This document shows, one piece after another, positions 18,564 through 27,798 of a DNA stretch of 64,000 nucleotides. The position numbers and the translations under genes were made by a program. Position 1 is the first letter of the stretch. Every line of letters begins with the position of its first letter. Origin of the DNA: Xanthocytophaga agilis. Its GTDB lineage: Bacteria > Bacteroidota > Bacteroidia > Cytophagales > 172606-1. The stretch spans positions 1 through 64,000 of the forward strand of contig NZ_JASJOU010000016.1 in the NCBI RefSeq assembly GCF_030068605.1, written 5' to 3'. A model generated the notes under the pieces. That model searched no databases. It was given only the letters and a program-made list of their open reading frames with translations, and had not been told where the DNA came from.

Positions 18564-19967
18564 ATGTCACAGCAGTATGACTTCGGAATGGTAGGGTTAG
18601 GCGTGATGGGTAGAAACTTTATTTTAAACGTTGCCGATCATGGATTTTCAGCCATTGGCTTGGATACTGATACAGCCAAATCAACCGCCCTGCATCAGGA
18701 AGGTTCCGGCAAACCTGTAAAAGGAACTACCTCCAAACAGGAATTTGTATCATCCCTGAAAAGTCCGAGAACAATTATGCTGCTGGTACCTGCAGGTGGC
18801 CCTGTAGATGCAGTAATTGAAGACCTGCTTCCGTTACTGGATAAAGGCGATCTGCTCATTGATGGAGGTAACTCGTTTTATACAGATACCAACCGCCGTG
18901 AAAAATACCTGAGTGAAAAAGGAATTCATTTTATGGGTATTGGTGTTTCTGGCGGATCTAAAGGTGCTCGTTTCGGTCCAAGTATCATGCCGGGTGGCCC
19001 TAAAGATGCGTATGGTATTGTGCAACCTATTCTGGAAGCCGTATCTGCAAAAGTAAACGGAGATCCTTGTGTAGCCTATCTGGGTTCTGGCTCGGCTGGT
19101 AACTATGTAAAGATGGTACACAACGGGATTGAGTATGGTCTGATGCAGTTGATCTCTGAAACCTACGATCTGATGAAACGGGGTCTGGGACTTACCAACG
19201 AAGAATTACACGAAGTATATGCTCGCTGGAATACCCAACGCCTGCAGTCTTTCCTGATCGAAATTACAGCATCCATCTTTACTACAGATGATACGCTGGC
19301 ATCTGGCAAACTGGTAGATGCGATTCTGGATCGCGCCAAACAAAAAGGTACTGGAAAATGGACGTCTCAGAATGCGATGGATCTGGGCACTCCTGTACCT
19401 ACTATCGATATGGCAGTAACCATGCGCGAGTTGTCAGCTCTGAAAGAAGAACGGGTACAGGCAGAAAAACTATATGGTACTACCTCTGCTATCAGTGGCG
19501 ACAAAAAAGCAATTGTAGATCAGATTGAACAAGCTCTTTACTTTGCCTATATTATTACCTATGCACAAGGGCTAGCTCAATTGACTACTGCCTCTGAAGA
19601 ATACAAATATGGTCTGGAACTGGAAACAGTAGCCCGTATCTGGCGTGGTGGTTGTATCATCCGGGCTGGATTACTGGAACATATCCGTCAGGCATACAGC
19701 AAAACGCCTGATCTGGCTAACCTGTTACTGGATGAAACAACAGCGAAAGAAGTAAATGCTGTTCAGGCTGCTACCCGCCAGGTAGTTAGTTATGGTGTTA
19801 CCAGTGGCATCCCGGTTCCTGCACTGGCAGCTTGTTTGTCATACTTCGACGCGTATCGTAGTGGACGTCTGCCATCTAACCTGATTCAGGCGCAACGTGA
19901 CTTCTTTGGCTCACATACGTACGAACGTCTCGACAGAGAAGGCATTTTCCATACTGAGTGGGAATAA
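18564..19967 (+). CDS. gnd: 6-phosphogluconate dehydrogenase, decarboxylating
   Basis: Converts 6-phosphogluconate to ribulose 5-phosphate, CO2 and NADPH; 467 aa, normal length for the dimeric long form. NADP loop GLGVMGRN near residue 11, then GVSGGSKGARFGPSIMPGG, the catalytic block VKMVHNGIEYGLMQL and a C-terminal tail ending FFGSHTYERLDREGIFHTEWE. With zwf, pgl and rpiB it makes the whole oxidative branch in 4.7 kb. Ends at a 17-bp terminator. Confidence 0.97.
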   Translation: MSQQYDFGMVGLGVMGRNFILNVADHGFSAIGLDTDTAKSTALHQEGSGKPVKGTTSKQEFVSSLKSPRTIMLLVPAGGPVDAVIEDLLPLLDKGDLLIDGGNSFYTDTNRREKYLSEKGIHFMGIGVSGGSKGARFGPSIMPGGPKDAYGIVQPILEAVSAKVNGDPCVAYLGSGSAGNYVKMVHNGIEYGLMQLISETYDLMKRGLGLTNEELHEVYARWNTQRLQSFLIEITASIFTTDDTLASGKLVDAILDRAKQKGTGKWTSQNAMDLGTPVPTIDMAVTMRELSALKEERVQAEKLYGTTSAISGDKKAIVDQIEQALYFAYIITYAQGLAQLTTASEEYKYGLELETVARIWRGGCIIRAGLLEHIRQAYSKTPDLANLLLDETTAKEVNAVQAATRQVVSYGVTSGIPVPALAACLSYFDAYRSGRLPSNLIQAQRDFFGSHTYERLDREGIFHTEWE

Positions 19968-19990
19968 GCTATTAATCCTATAAATAAGTG

Positions 19991-20038
19991 AATAAAAATC
20001 CTCGAAAGAGCACAATGCTTTTTTCGAGGATTTTTATT
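19991..20038. terminator. Terminator after gnd
   Basis: Seventeen-base-pair perfect inverted repeat (19991-20007 with 20022-20038). A-rich on one side and T-rich on the other, so it can act in both directions. Confidence 0.88.
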
Positions 20039-20064
20039 TAGTAGTCTCTACCAATGTAAAAACT

Positions 20065-20457
20065 ATGTGGTCGGATCGATATTATTATTTGAATATTTAC
20101 TATGATAAGCAATTAAGTGCTGAAGTAAGTACTGCTCGCCTTATAACTTTTCTGCAATCCATACCACAGCTAATGCAGTATGGAGAATTTGAATTCAGAA
20201 ATATAGAATCATTTCCATTTACCATAATTTTCCTAGTACGAGCCCAATCTCCTACCAGTTGGTCAGATAGGGATACGGATATCAATAAAACAAACCTGAT
20301 AAATATTGTTTGCACCAAAGGCAAGAAGGAAGATTTTAAGAAAATAATGGATGTACTCATTCCCATTGCATCTTTTGTCAACTGGCAATTGGTTGACGAG
20401 TTAACAGATGATGAAATTGAAGATTTTGTATTATGGTCCCCACCAGAAAAACTCTAA
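20065..20457 (+). CDS. Hypothetical protein, 130 aa
   Basis: Soluble protein starting MWSDRYYYLNIYYDKQLSAE, with mixed alpha/beta pattern, no signal peptide and no membrane segment. I do not recognise a family. The acidic C-terminus (VDELTDDEIEDFVLWSP) and small size resemble proteins of immunity or accessory loci, but that is only an impression. It stands alone between the gnd terminator and an array of 18-bp palindromes. Confidence 0.6.
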   Translation: MWSDRYYYLNIYYDKQLSAEVSTARLITFLQSIPQLMQYGEFEFRNIESFPFTIIFLVRAQSPTSWSDRDTDINKTNLINIVCTKGKKEDFKKIMDVLIPIASFVNWQLVDELTDDEIEDFVLWSPPEKL

Positions 20458-20537
20458 CGACTTTTTTAAATTATTCGAATTCTGTTCAACGTTCCAACGG
20501 AAGACAGATAAAAAAGTTTGCAGACTAAAATAGAAAA

Positions 20538-20730
20538 TGACCAGTATTCTGATCATTTCTGCTTTTGACCGGAATACCGATCACTTTACAGAAATATTCG
20601 AATAATGGTCAATTTTTATTTTGACCTGAACTCTGTTCACTTTTGAGCTTGATCGGAGTTTAGGTCAAAATTCTGTTTGACTGGAGTTCCGGTTACTCTT
20701 ACCAGCAACCGGAACTCCAGTCGATTTTTT
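20538..20730. repeat. Array of about six degenerate 18-bp palindromic units, last two forming a terminator
   Basis: Units near 20538, 20565, 20621, 20650, 20677 and 20706 fit the pattern TGAYCGGARTnCCGRTCA with variations. The last two form a perfect stem (20679-20694 with 20707-20722) followed by ATTTTTT, a probable terminator on the plus strand. The same unit recurs at 61327 and 61383. The 307-nt gap 20458-20764 holds nothing else. Confidence 0.65.
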
Positions 20731-20764
20731 AAACTTTCAGTATTTCGATACTCTTGAGCGATAA

Positions 20765-23218
20765 TCAGAATCGGGCCTGTACGGTCAGATAGAAGCTTCG
20801 CCCATCAGCAGGGATAATACCGGGTCCGGGATAACTATCTGCCCGACGGGTAAAATAAGCATGATTGGTCAGGTTATTTACACTACCTTCAAACACCAAA
20901 AACTTATATCGATAGGATAAGGACAAGTCCATCACATAATAGCTATAAATAGGAGCAAGTGTAGCTGTTGCCTCCCGGTTGCTATCACTGTTGGCAGCAT
21001 CCGAATACTGTAGACTCGTGTAAGATGCCTGATAGATTGCCTTCCAGTTTTTCCAGCCAAAAGTAATTCCTCCCCGTCCAATTAGCTGAGGAGCAAAAGC
21101 GACAAAATTATTTTTTTTAACTTCAGTAGAAATCTCTCGTTCTACTTCATCTCTGATCGTTACATATCGTGCATCAGCCAGAGTCATAGCGCCGAATACT
21201 GTCAATCGTTTATCTATACTGGAAGAACTCAGAAACCTCCACAAATTTACCTCAGCAAATACCTCCGCCCCAATATGCCGTGATGTACCTATGTTTGTCC
21301 GAAAACGTCTCTGAATTAAAAGTGTGCTATCCCATTGTGGCACCAGATCTATCCGGTTATTATATCGCATGTAAAACAGACTTACATCATAAGTAAACCA
21401 GTCTTCATGACTGCCCCGAATTCCTAAATCTATATTATATCCTCTCTCATCTTTAATGGTTGAGTCAACAACAATACTTGGGTTGTTTATACGAACATCT
21501 GCAAAAGTCACTGCACGATAGTTCTGAGAGAAGTTGGCATAATATTCTGTAAAGTTGTTTTTCTTATAACTTAACCCTATTCCCAACAACACAAAATTAC
21601 GTGGCACTTTTCGGGTTTCGTCATTACGTTCTTCATAGACCAAATTACCCGCAGTATCAAACACTCTTCTTTTATAATATCCGGTATAGTTTGTACTGAT
21701 GGATTCCCAACGAATGCCAGGTGTAATACTGAATTTATCTGTAATGGTAAAAATATTCTCTGCAAACAGAGCGACATTGGTATTATGGAAAGTATAGTCT
21801 GAGTTTTCCAGGTTATCCGGATTCAGAAAGTAAAAATCCGGTGTAGAAGCATTATTGGCATCCCCCTGCTGCTTCAGGTTATAACTTCTGTAAAACCTGG
21901 CTCCTACTAGTAAATGATTTTGTTGCCCACCAAGTCTATATTGATGCAACATACGCAACTCAGACCCCACATTTTTAAACTCATCGGCAATCAATGTACG
22001 GTTGGAAGAAGGATCATCATAGACATTAATACGTTCCAGATTACCAATAGCATCACGGCTGGACAGGTTGAGAAAGTTACGCCAGTTGAGTTGTGTCTGA
22101 TCAGATAGTTTGTATTCTGCACTCAATGCAACCAGGTTCCAGTTTACCCGCATCCAGTTACGTGCCCGATTGGATTGGCGGGGATCTTCTTCAAATTCTG
22201 TATCTGTTAATCCTCCCGGCTGATGTGCCAAGTAGGTCATATACGTATACTCTGGTGTAATCTTTAACTTATCAGAGAGCTGTAGTGGTAAGGCAAGATA
22301 AGCCGTATGTTGTGTAAAATCGGCATTAGGCCGCCAGCCATCTCCTGCTTTGTACTGATAAAAACCATAATATCCCAGTTTTTTATAGGTACCCGAAATG
22401 CTGTTGAATGAGTTAAAAAACTTCCAGGAACCTACTGTCTGACGAGTAACAAACTCAAAAGGTTTGGCTGCGGGCTTTTTCATGACAAAATTTACCATCC
22501 CTCCAAACTGTGGTCCATATTGCAGGGAGGCAGCACCTCGTACTACCTCAATACGTTCCAGCGCTTCCATTGGAGGGGTATAATAACTTTCAGGATAGCC
22601 AATAGATTCAGCCGCAATATCATAGCCGTTTTGTCGGGTATTAAAATTAGCTGTTCGGTTCGGGTTAAGTCCTCGTGCTCCAATACTTAACTGGAGTCCG
22701 GCTCTATCCATTTCCCAGATATTCAGGCTAGGCACTCTGGCAAATATCTGACGAGGGTTGTTGGTTGCCAGGTTAGCTGTAATATCCTTCATGACTACCA
22801 CCTCTGTCTTTTTTCCTTCATAAATCCCAAAGTTCTCTACAGCTTTCATTCTGGTAATGCCAAAAGTCCTTTCCCGTTCGGACTGTACGACCACTTCATC
22901 CAGTTCTTTATTTAGATCCCCTAATACAAAGTCAACTGTTAGCTCCGGAATTGAGACAACAATAGGTTTTTCAAGTAATTCCTTTCCATACGAAAAAGCA
23001 ACAAGGGTATAGGAACCATATGGGATATCTTTCAGCACAAAAGCTCCGTCTGCAGATGTCCGGACATAGTATTTAGTTCCTTTCAAGGTTACCACAGCGT
23101 CTGCAACAGGCTTACTATCCGAGGTTTGTACCTGTCCCGAAAGTGTAGCAAGCTGAGCATAGACATTACAAAGAGACAAGATAAAACCGATCAGACAGAG
23201 AGGAAAACGTAAAGACAT
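20765..23218 (-). CDS. TonB-dependent receptor, FecA-like (iron transport)
   Basis: Outer-membrane active transporter of 817 aa. Signal peptide (about 1-21), then a carboxypeptidase-like regulatory domain (ATLSGQVQTSDSKPVADAVV), a plug (NPRQIFARVPSLNIWEMDRAG, EALERIEVVRGAASLQYGPQFGG) and a 22-strand barrel ending FYLTVQARF. The plug wording GLNPNRTANFNTRQNGYDIA is close to ferric-dicitrate FecA receptors. It is the last gene of a minus-strand cluster with imelysins, a di-heme protein and an HTTM protein, supporting a role in iron uptake. Confidence 0.88.
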   Translation of the reverse strand: MSLRFPLCLIGFILSLCNVYAQLATLSGQVQTSDSKPVADAVVTLKGTKYYVRTSADGAFVLKDIPYGSYTLVAFSYGKELLEKPIVVSIPELTVDFVLGDLNKELDEVVVQSERERTFGITRMKAVENFGIYEGKKTEVVVMKDITANLATNNPRQIFARVPSLNIWEMDRAGLQLSIGARGLNPNRTANFNTRQNGYDIAAESIGYPESYYTPPMEALERIEVVRGAASLQYGPQFGGMVNFVMKKPAAKPFEFVTRQTVGSWKFFNSFNSISGTYKKLGYYGFYQYKAGDGWRPNADFTQHTAYLALPLQLSDKLKITPEYTYMTYLAHQPGGLTDTEFEEDPRQSNRARNWMRVNWNLVALSAEYKLSDQTQLNWRNFLNLSSRDAIGNLERINVYDDPSSNRTLIADEFKNVGSELRMLHQYRLGGQQNHLLVGARFYRSYNLKQQGDANNASTPDFYFLNPDNLENSDYTFHNTNVALFAENIFTITDKFSITPGIRWESISTNYTGYYKRRVFDTAGNLVYEERNDETRKVPRNFVLLGIGLSYKKNNFTEYYANFSQNYRAVTFADVRINNPSIVVDSTIKDERGYNIDLGIRGSHEDWFTYDVSLFYMRYNNRIDLVPQWDSTLLIQRRFRTNIGTSRHIGAEVFAEVNLWRFLSSSSIDKRLTVFGAMTLADARYVTIRDEVEREISTEVKKNNFVAFAPQLIGRGGITFGWKNWKAIYQASYTSLQYSDAANSDSNREATATLAPIYSYYVMDLSLSYRYKFLVFEGSVNNLTNHAYFTRRADSYPGPGIIPADGRSFYLTVQARF

Positions 23219-23281
23219 ATAAACAAAGTAGATAATTCTGATACATAGAATTTAAATAACATTTATACCGAAGGATAGTTT

Positions 23282-24703
23282 TTATTGATCTGGTAAGATC
23301 CAGCTTTTGGCCCCCCAGCCATCCTGAATCTTTGTGAGATCTGTATGGGGATCAATTAATAACCGACTGGGCTTTCCATTGAGAGTTACATAGACTTCTG
23401 CTCTGACTTGTGGCTGTTTAAACCCCTTCTGCTCATATTGGCTAGCAAGAAAATGAGCAAACTGTAGTATAAAATCTGGCTGTGCAGACATCTGTCGCTC
23501 CTGAAACTCGTTTAGATAGTTTCGGTTCTGCACCTCTATTTCTCGTCCTGTTTGGATATCCTTTATATAGAAAGTAGCCACACCTGATTTTTCCATTAAC
23601 ATCACCCGCCAGGAAAAACGGAAACCCTCTTCTGTCCAGAACAAATTACCCGGATACAGCAGATACCGCCAGGGAAAGACAATCTGAAACAAGCAGAAAA
23701 GCACTACAGATACAAGGGTAACATATCTTTTCCTATCTGTTACAGATCCTAAAGTATCTATTGGCAGTGTAACAGTACTAGCAATAGACAAAAATTTCTG
23801 ATGCCAGTTAGCAGAAAAGAAAATCAATGTAGCCCCTATCATCACCCAAGGGAATACTCCAATTGGAAATAAAATCCAGGTAAATACATGAAACACTATA
23901 ACAAGCCCATATCCAACTACACGAGTCCTCTTGTTCAGCAATAAAAAAGGTATAGCACAATCATACAGCATACCTATCCAACTAAAAGCATAAGCAGTAA
24001 TTTTCCATGTAAAAACAGGTCCAATCAGAGGCAATGTATCGTTTACAGGCAACCAAAGTTTCAGTGGCATTGCGTCAATCAACCAATCATAGTTAATTTT
24101 GGCTAAGCCTGCATACAAATACACGATAACCAGTTGAAACCTGAGAATACCGACTGTCCAGGCTGGTACAAGAGGCATCCCCGAAAGTTTTGCTTTTCTG
24201 TTTGATAACCAGTGATCAATTGAAAAATAGTGATTGGCAGGCAACCAAATCAGCAAAAAACAAACCAGGCTGACAAAGTAATAATGATTAAGATAATAGG
24301 TGAGATCTATGAGTTCTGTATAGACAAACGTCAGAAAGAGCATCACTGCGGATAAACGATAATAAAAGCCTAGCATCACTCCTATGGCACTTATCACCAT
24401 CAACACATGAATTACATACAAAACTGGAGCGGAAAAAACGGGTATCCATCCAAATCCATAATAGGTGAAATGGAAAACAGGTTGACTATAATGTGTATCT
24501 ATCCAGCCCATCCATATAAATCGAATGGTACTAAAAGCCAGCAGTGCGCCAAATACAATCCGAAAGGTGATCAGTGGTGCAGGTGATACAGGCTTAAAGC
24601 ATGCCTCCGTCAGGGCACCAATCCAAGTCTTTCGTAGTGTTATTTGATTCGTTCTATCCTCAAGCAGTTCCATCTTTCTACAAAACACGAAAACGTGAGT
24701 CAT
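23282..24703 (-). CDS. HTTM domain-containing membrane protein
   Basis: Inner-membrane protein of 473 aa with about eight hydrophobic segments followed by a soluble tail. It matches the HTTM/vitamin K-dependent gamma-carboxylase-like family (LITFRIVFGALLAFSTIRFIWMGWI, FHFTYYGFGWIPVF, YLYAGLAKINYDWL, FHVFTWILFPIGVFPWVM). An alternative start at 24673 would drop ten residues. It lies between an imelysin-like lipoprotein and the FecA-like receptor, an arrangement typical of Bacteroidota iron clusters, though its own reaction is unknown. Confidence 0.82.
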   Translation of the reverse strand: MTHVFVFCRKMELLEDRTNQITLRKTWIGALTEACFKPVSPAPLITFRIVFGALLAFSTIRFIWMGWIDTHYSQPVFHFTYYGFGWIPVFSAPVLYVIHVLMVISAIGVMLGFYYRLSAVMLFLTFVYTELIDLTYYLNHYYFVSLVCFLLIWLPANHYFSIDHWLSNRKAKLSGMPLVPAWTVGILRFQLVIVYLYAGLAKINYDWLIDAMPLKLWLPVNDTLPLIGPVFTWKITAYAFSWIGMLYDCAIPFLLLNKRTRVVGYGLVIVFHVFTWILFPIGVFPWVMIGATLIFFSANWHQKFLSIASTVTLPIDTLGSVTDRKRYVTLVSVVLFCLFQIVFPWRYLLYPGNLFWTEEGFRFSWRVMLMEKSGVATFYIKDIQTGREIEVQNRNYLNEFQERQMSAQPDFILQFAHFLASQYEQKGFKQPQVRAEVYVTLNGKPSRLLIDPHTDLTKIQDGWGAKSWILPDQ

Positions 24704-24834
24704 CCCAAATATTGGAGTATATTTATTTTACAAACCAGAGCCTATGTTTTTGAGAAAAGTTTAGGTCCTAGTTTTGTTTCGGCAAGTCTTTCTTCCTTAT
24801 TTTTTCTCAACTTCCTAATCATCCCTCTTCTCTA

Positions 24835-24995
24835 GGCTTCTTCATTTTTTGCTTGCCCAAAAAACGAAGCAAAAAAGGGCACTTTCTGCCGAACCTCCAG
24901 CCCGCAAAGCCAGGGGCTTTCCTCGCGGCAGAAAGAAAGCCAACGCACCTGTACGACCTACCACGATTAAAGGAATCTTTACTCTGTTTGTAATA
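24835..24995 (+). repeat. Intergenic covarying repeat, copy A
   Basis: Member of the roughly 150-bp family. Order of parts: TTCATTTTTTGCTTG, a small stem TGCCC/GGGCA (24854-24858 with 24877-24881), the main stem CTTTCTGCCG/CGGCAGAAAG (24882-24891 with 24926-24935) enclosing the hairpin AAAGCC/GGCTTT (24906-24911 with 24915-24920), then GCCAACGCACCT and a tail to about 24995. Fills most of the 381-nt gap between the HTTM and imelysin-like genes; nothing else is seen there. Confidence 0.85.
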
Positions 24996-25084
24996 CCTTT
25001 ATTTAATTCTTGATGTATTTCATCCAAATTTTTTCCTCAAAGTTTGGGGATGAATCATATTTTGTGAAGAAGATTTACAGGTCA

Positions 25085-26191
25085 TTAATCACCATCGCCA
25101 CTGGTGAATGTAATAGAGATCCCTAATAACACAGCCATTTCAGATTTGATGTGTGCTACATTTTTCTGGAGTTCAGTATACAAAGTCTCTATCGGAGCTG
25201 GGTTTGTTTTAATCTGGGATGCCAGTGTTGCATTCGTAGAAACGGCAGTCAGCGCATTGTTAATCGCTGTAAACTGACTTTCAATTGTTGTATTCAAAGC
25301 GTTACCTCCATCCACACTGGTCAGATATTCTTTAAAGCCAATAATATCTGTTCCGTTTTTGGTTCTTCCCTGCCAGATATTCTCCATAGCCTTCAGGTGG
25401 TGTTTGATCATTTCCAGCGATTTGCCACTGTAATACGCTTCTACCTTTTCAGGATAAGCCTTATCCACCATTTTGCCTAAGGGCAAACCCACTTTTCCAT
25501 TTTTAATGGTTTCATAGCTTTGTACAAAGTTATTGTACAGAGCAGACATGCTGCTACCAACCTTAATTCCATCATTCGTTACAAAAGTAGTTTTATAATT
25601 ACCTGCCCAGGCTGTAACAACTCCATCTATCTGGCTTTTCAGGTTTGTAATCACTGCCTGCAGGTAATTACCTCTGGAAGTAGAATTCTGGTATTGTGTT
25701 ACAATAGAGGTATTGTCATTTTGCAGATTAAAGATCAGGTATTCCACTGTCAGAAAACCACGTGTATCCCGGGTCACATCTGTCATACTGGTATTTCCAG
25801 CCGATATTTTACTTTCAACGGAGGAAGTATTTATAGGAAAAATGCCAATCTCCTCTGACAATTTCCGACGTGTACCTTCTTCATCTGCAGGGCCTATGTT
25901 ATAGGCATTGGCATATTGCCAGGAAATAAAGGCCGTTTCCCATGCCTGCTGCAAAGTGGTCAGATTATCAGTGGTTGGTGTGGTTACAAACGTTGTAGCA
26001 GCTGTCTGCAATGCATTCGTTTTGGTTTGCAGATCGGTAAAGGCAGGAACAATCAGGCTGTCTGCATAGACCTGTAACATAGTCTTACGATCAAATGAAT
26101 CGGAAGAACTTTTTTCAGAATCACAGGCAATAAAACCTGTTACACCAACAGACACAACAATCAGATTCAGGAGTATTTTATGTATTTTCAT
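25085..26191 (-). CDS. Imelysin-like lipoprotein lacking the motif histidine
   Basis: Periplasmic lipoprotein of 368 aa from ATG 26191 (MKIHKILLNLIVVSVGVTGFIAC, lipobox cysteine); an ATG at 26212 would add seven residues. Imelysin/EfeO-like helical fold with the features QAWETAFISWQYANAYNIGPADEEGTRR and RGFLTVEYLIFN. In the imelysin signature GxHxxE the His is Leu here (GFLTVE), while the paralogue at 27799 keeps it. Lies 34 nt after the di-heme gene, so they are co-transcribed. Likely binds or presents iron or an iron complex with altered chemistry. Confidence 0.82.
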   Translation of the reverse strand: MKIHKILLNLIVVSVGVTGFIACDSEKSSSDSFDRKTMLQVYADSLIVPAFTDLQTKTNALQTAATTFVTTPTTDNLTTLQQAWETAFISWQYANAYNIGPADEEGTRRKLSEEIGIFPINTSSVESKISAGNTSMTDVTRDTRGFLTVEYLIFNLQNDNTSIVTQYQNSTSRGNYLQAVITNLKSQIDGVVTAWAGNYKTTFVTNDGIKVGSSMSALYNNFVQSYETIKNGKVGLPLGKMVDKAYPEKVEAYYSGKSLEMIKHHLKAMENIWQGRTKNGTDIIGFKEYLTSVDGGNALNTTIESQFTAINNALTAVSTNATLASQIKTNPAPIETLYTELQKNVAHIKSEMAVLLGISITFTSGDGD

Positions 26192-26225
26192 ATCAAAAGC
26201 GGTAGTGATCAATACTATAGTTGAT

Positions 26226-27659
26226 TTATAAACTTTCCAGAAACTTAATCAGACTGACCCGGTCTGTAGCAGATAGTTTTTTAAAGTCAGTAGCAGACTT
26301 TTCTGCTTCACCACCATGCCAGAGTACAGCTTCTTCCAGGCTAAAGGCTCTGCCATCATGCAGAAAGTTGGTATGTTTATTTACCGTTTTCACCATACCA
26401 ATGCCCCACAGCGGAGGAGTACGCCATTCCTGTCCATTAGCCAGAAAGTCAGGTCGATTATCAGCCAGCCCCTCACCCATATCATGCAGGAGCATATCAG
26501 TATAAGGCCGTATAGTCTGGTTATTCAGCACAGACACTGTATGTGTCCCGGCAGTCTGCATTTTGGGGATATGGCATCCCGAACAGTTGAGTTGTGAAAA
26601 CAGATACTTACCTCTTAATATATCTTTATCTGTCCAGTCACGACGCACAGGTACTGATAAAGTCTGCACATAAAAGATAATTTTATTAAGCTGTTCATCA
26701 GAGATCTCAGGAGATCCTCCATTGGGAAGGGAACTGTAGAGTTCATTTTCTGATTCACTCAGTCCACTGGCAGGAAAAACAGAACTGGTAATTCCCATAT
26801 CACCCTGTAAGGCTCCTGCAGTTTGCTGTTTAATGGTTGCCACATTGGCTTTCCAGCCAAACCGGCCTAAGGAAGTTTTGTTGTTGACTACATCCCATAC
26901 ATAATTAGGACGTCCGGAGATACCATCCTTATTTTTATCTGTTTCATCGGCAAAGGACAGGATTGTCTGCTCTGCCACCGCCTCCAGCAAACCCAAACCG
27001 GGTATTTGCTGTGCAATACGGGGAGAAACCATCAAACCTGCATGAAAACTTCCAAAATTGGGATTATACAATTCGTATACAGGCTTTTGCAGTGTATAGA
27101 TAGTTCCATCCTCATATTGTCCGCTGACAGGTTGGTAAGTAACCCGGACACTACTTTCAGGTGTTACACCTAAAATAGCTTTATCCTGTAATTGTTCACC
27201 ATAAACCGGATCATGAACAGGCTCACCATGCACGCCTGTGCCAGGAATACTCAGACGAAATAAGAGTCCATTTAACGTAGCTGTTTCAGTAGCGGGGGGT
27301 TTGGCTCTGCCATCTTTGAAATGACATCCACCACAGGAGGACTGGTTCATCAGTGGCCCTAGGCCATCTAAAGAGGTAACAGAAGAAGGGGCTGTCACCC
27401 AGTTGGATTGAAATAAGGAATTACCCACTACAAATAATACACCTTCATCAAAGGTGATGTTATTTGCCTGCTTACCAAACGCATTATCAGATAAATCATT
27501 GGATGTTAAATTATCACCTCCTGAATACTGTTCCTTGTCTTCTGCAGAAGCTCGCTGAATATCAGCTTCAGTCGATTTACAGGCACTCACACATAACATA
27601 CTACCAGCAAGCATCCCTAGAATGAGCTGATAGCTTTTCACACAAAACGGGGTTCGCAT
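26226..27659 (-). CDS. Di-heme oxidoreductase family protein (DUF1111, thiol oxidoreductase type)
   Basis: Periplasmic c-type cytochrome lipoprotein of 477 aa. Leader with lipobox (LCVSAC), then two CxxCH heme sites: CGGCH in NQSSCGGCHFKDGRAKPP (about residue 112) and CSGCH in QLNCSGCHIPKM. The related MauG-like peroxidase fold holds two hemes. It is flanked by two imelysin genes, a widespread iron-regulated trio; the partnership suggests redox handling of iron or of an iron-binding ligand in the periplasm. Confidence 0.88.
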   Translation of the reverse strand: MRTPFCVKSYQLILGMLAGSMLCVSACKSTEADIQRASAEDKEQYSGGDNLTSNDLSDNAFGKQANNITFDEGVLFVVGNSLFQSNWVTAPSSVTSLDGLGPLMNQSSCGGCHFKDGRAKPPATETATLNGLLFRLSIPGTGVHGEPVHDPVYGEQLQDKAILGVTPESSVRVTYQPVSGQYEDGTIYTLQKPVYELYNPNFGSFHAGLMVSPRIAQQIPGLGLLEAVAEQTILSFADETDKNKDGISGRPNYVWDVVNNKTSLGRFGWKANVATIKQQTAGALQGDMGITSSVFPASGLSESENELYSSLPNGGSPEISDEQLNKIIFYVQTLSVPVRRDWTDKDILRGKYLFSQLNCSGCHIPKMQTAGTHTVSVLNNQTIRPYTDMLLHDMGEGLADNRPDFLANGQEWRTPPLWGIGMVKTVNKHTNFLHDGRAFSLEEAVLWHGGEAEKSATDFKKLSATDRVSLIKFLESL

Positions 27660-27747
27660 TTTTTGATACTATCTATTGTATCCGGAAAGCATTTTCTGAA
27701 TATGTGACGCAGAAAATACCTTGAATTCTTATATATTTCTACTACAA

Positions 27748-27774
27748 AACCCCCGTACTCAGTGCACGGGGGTT
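27748..27774 (-). terminator. Hairpin after the first imelysin gene
   Basis: Nine-base-pair stem AACCCCCGT/ACGGGGGTT (27748-27756 with 27766-27774), followed on the minus strand by TTTTG. GC-rich stem with a short T run, so it may be a partial terminator inside the cluster. Confidence 0.55.
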
Positions 27775-27798
27775 ACTGTTCATGCAATTATTCCATTA

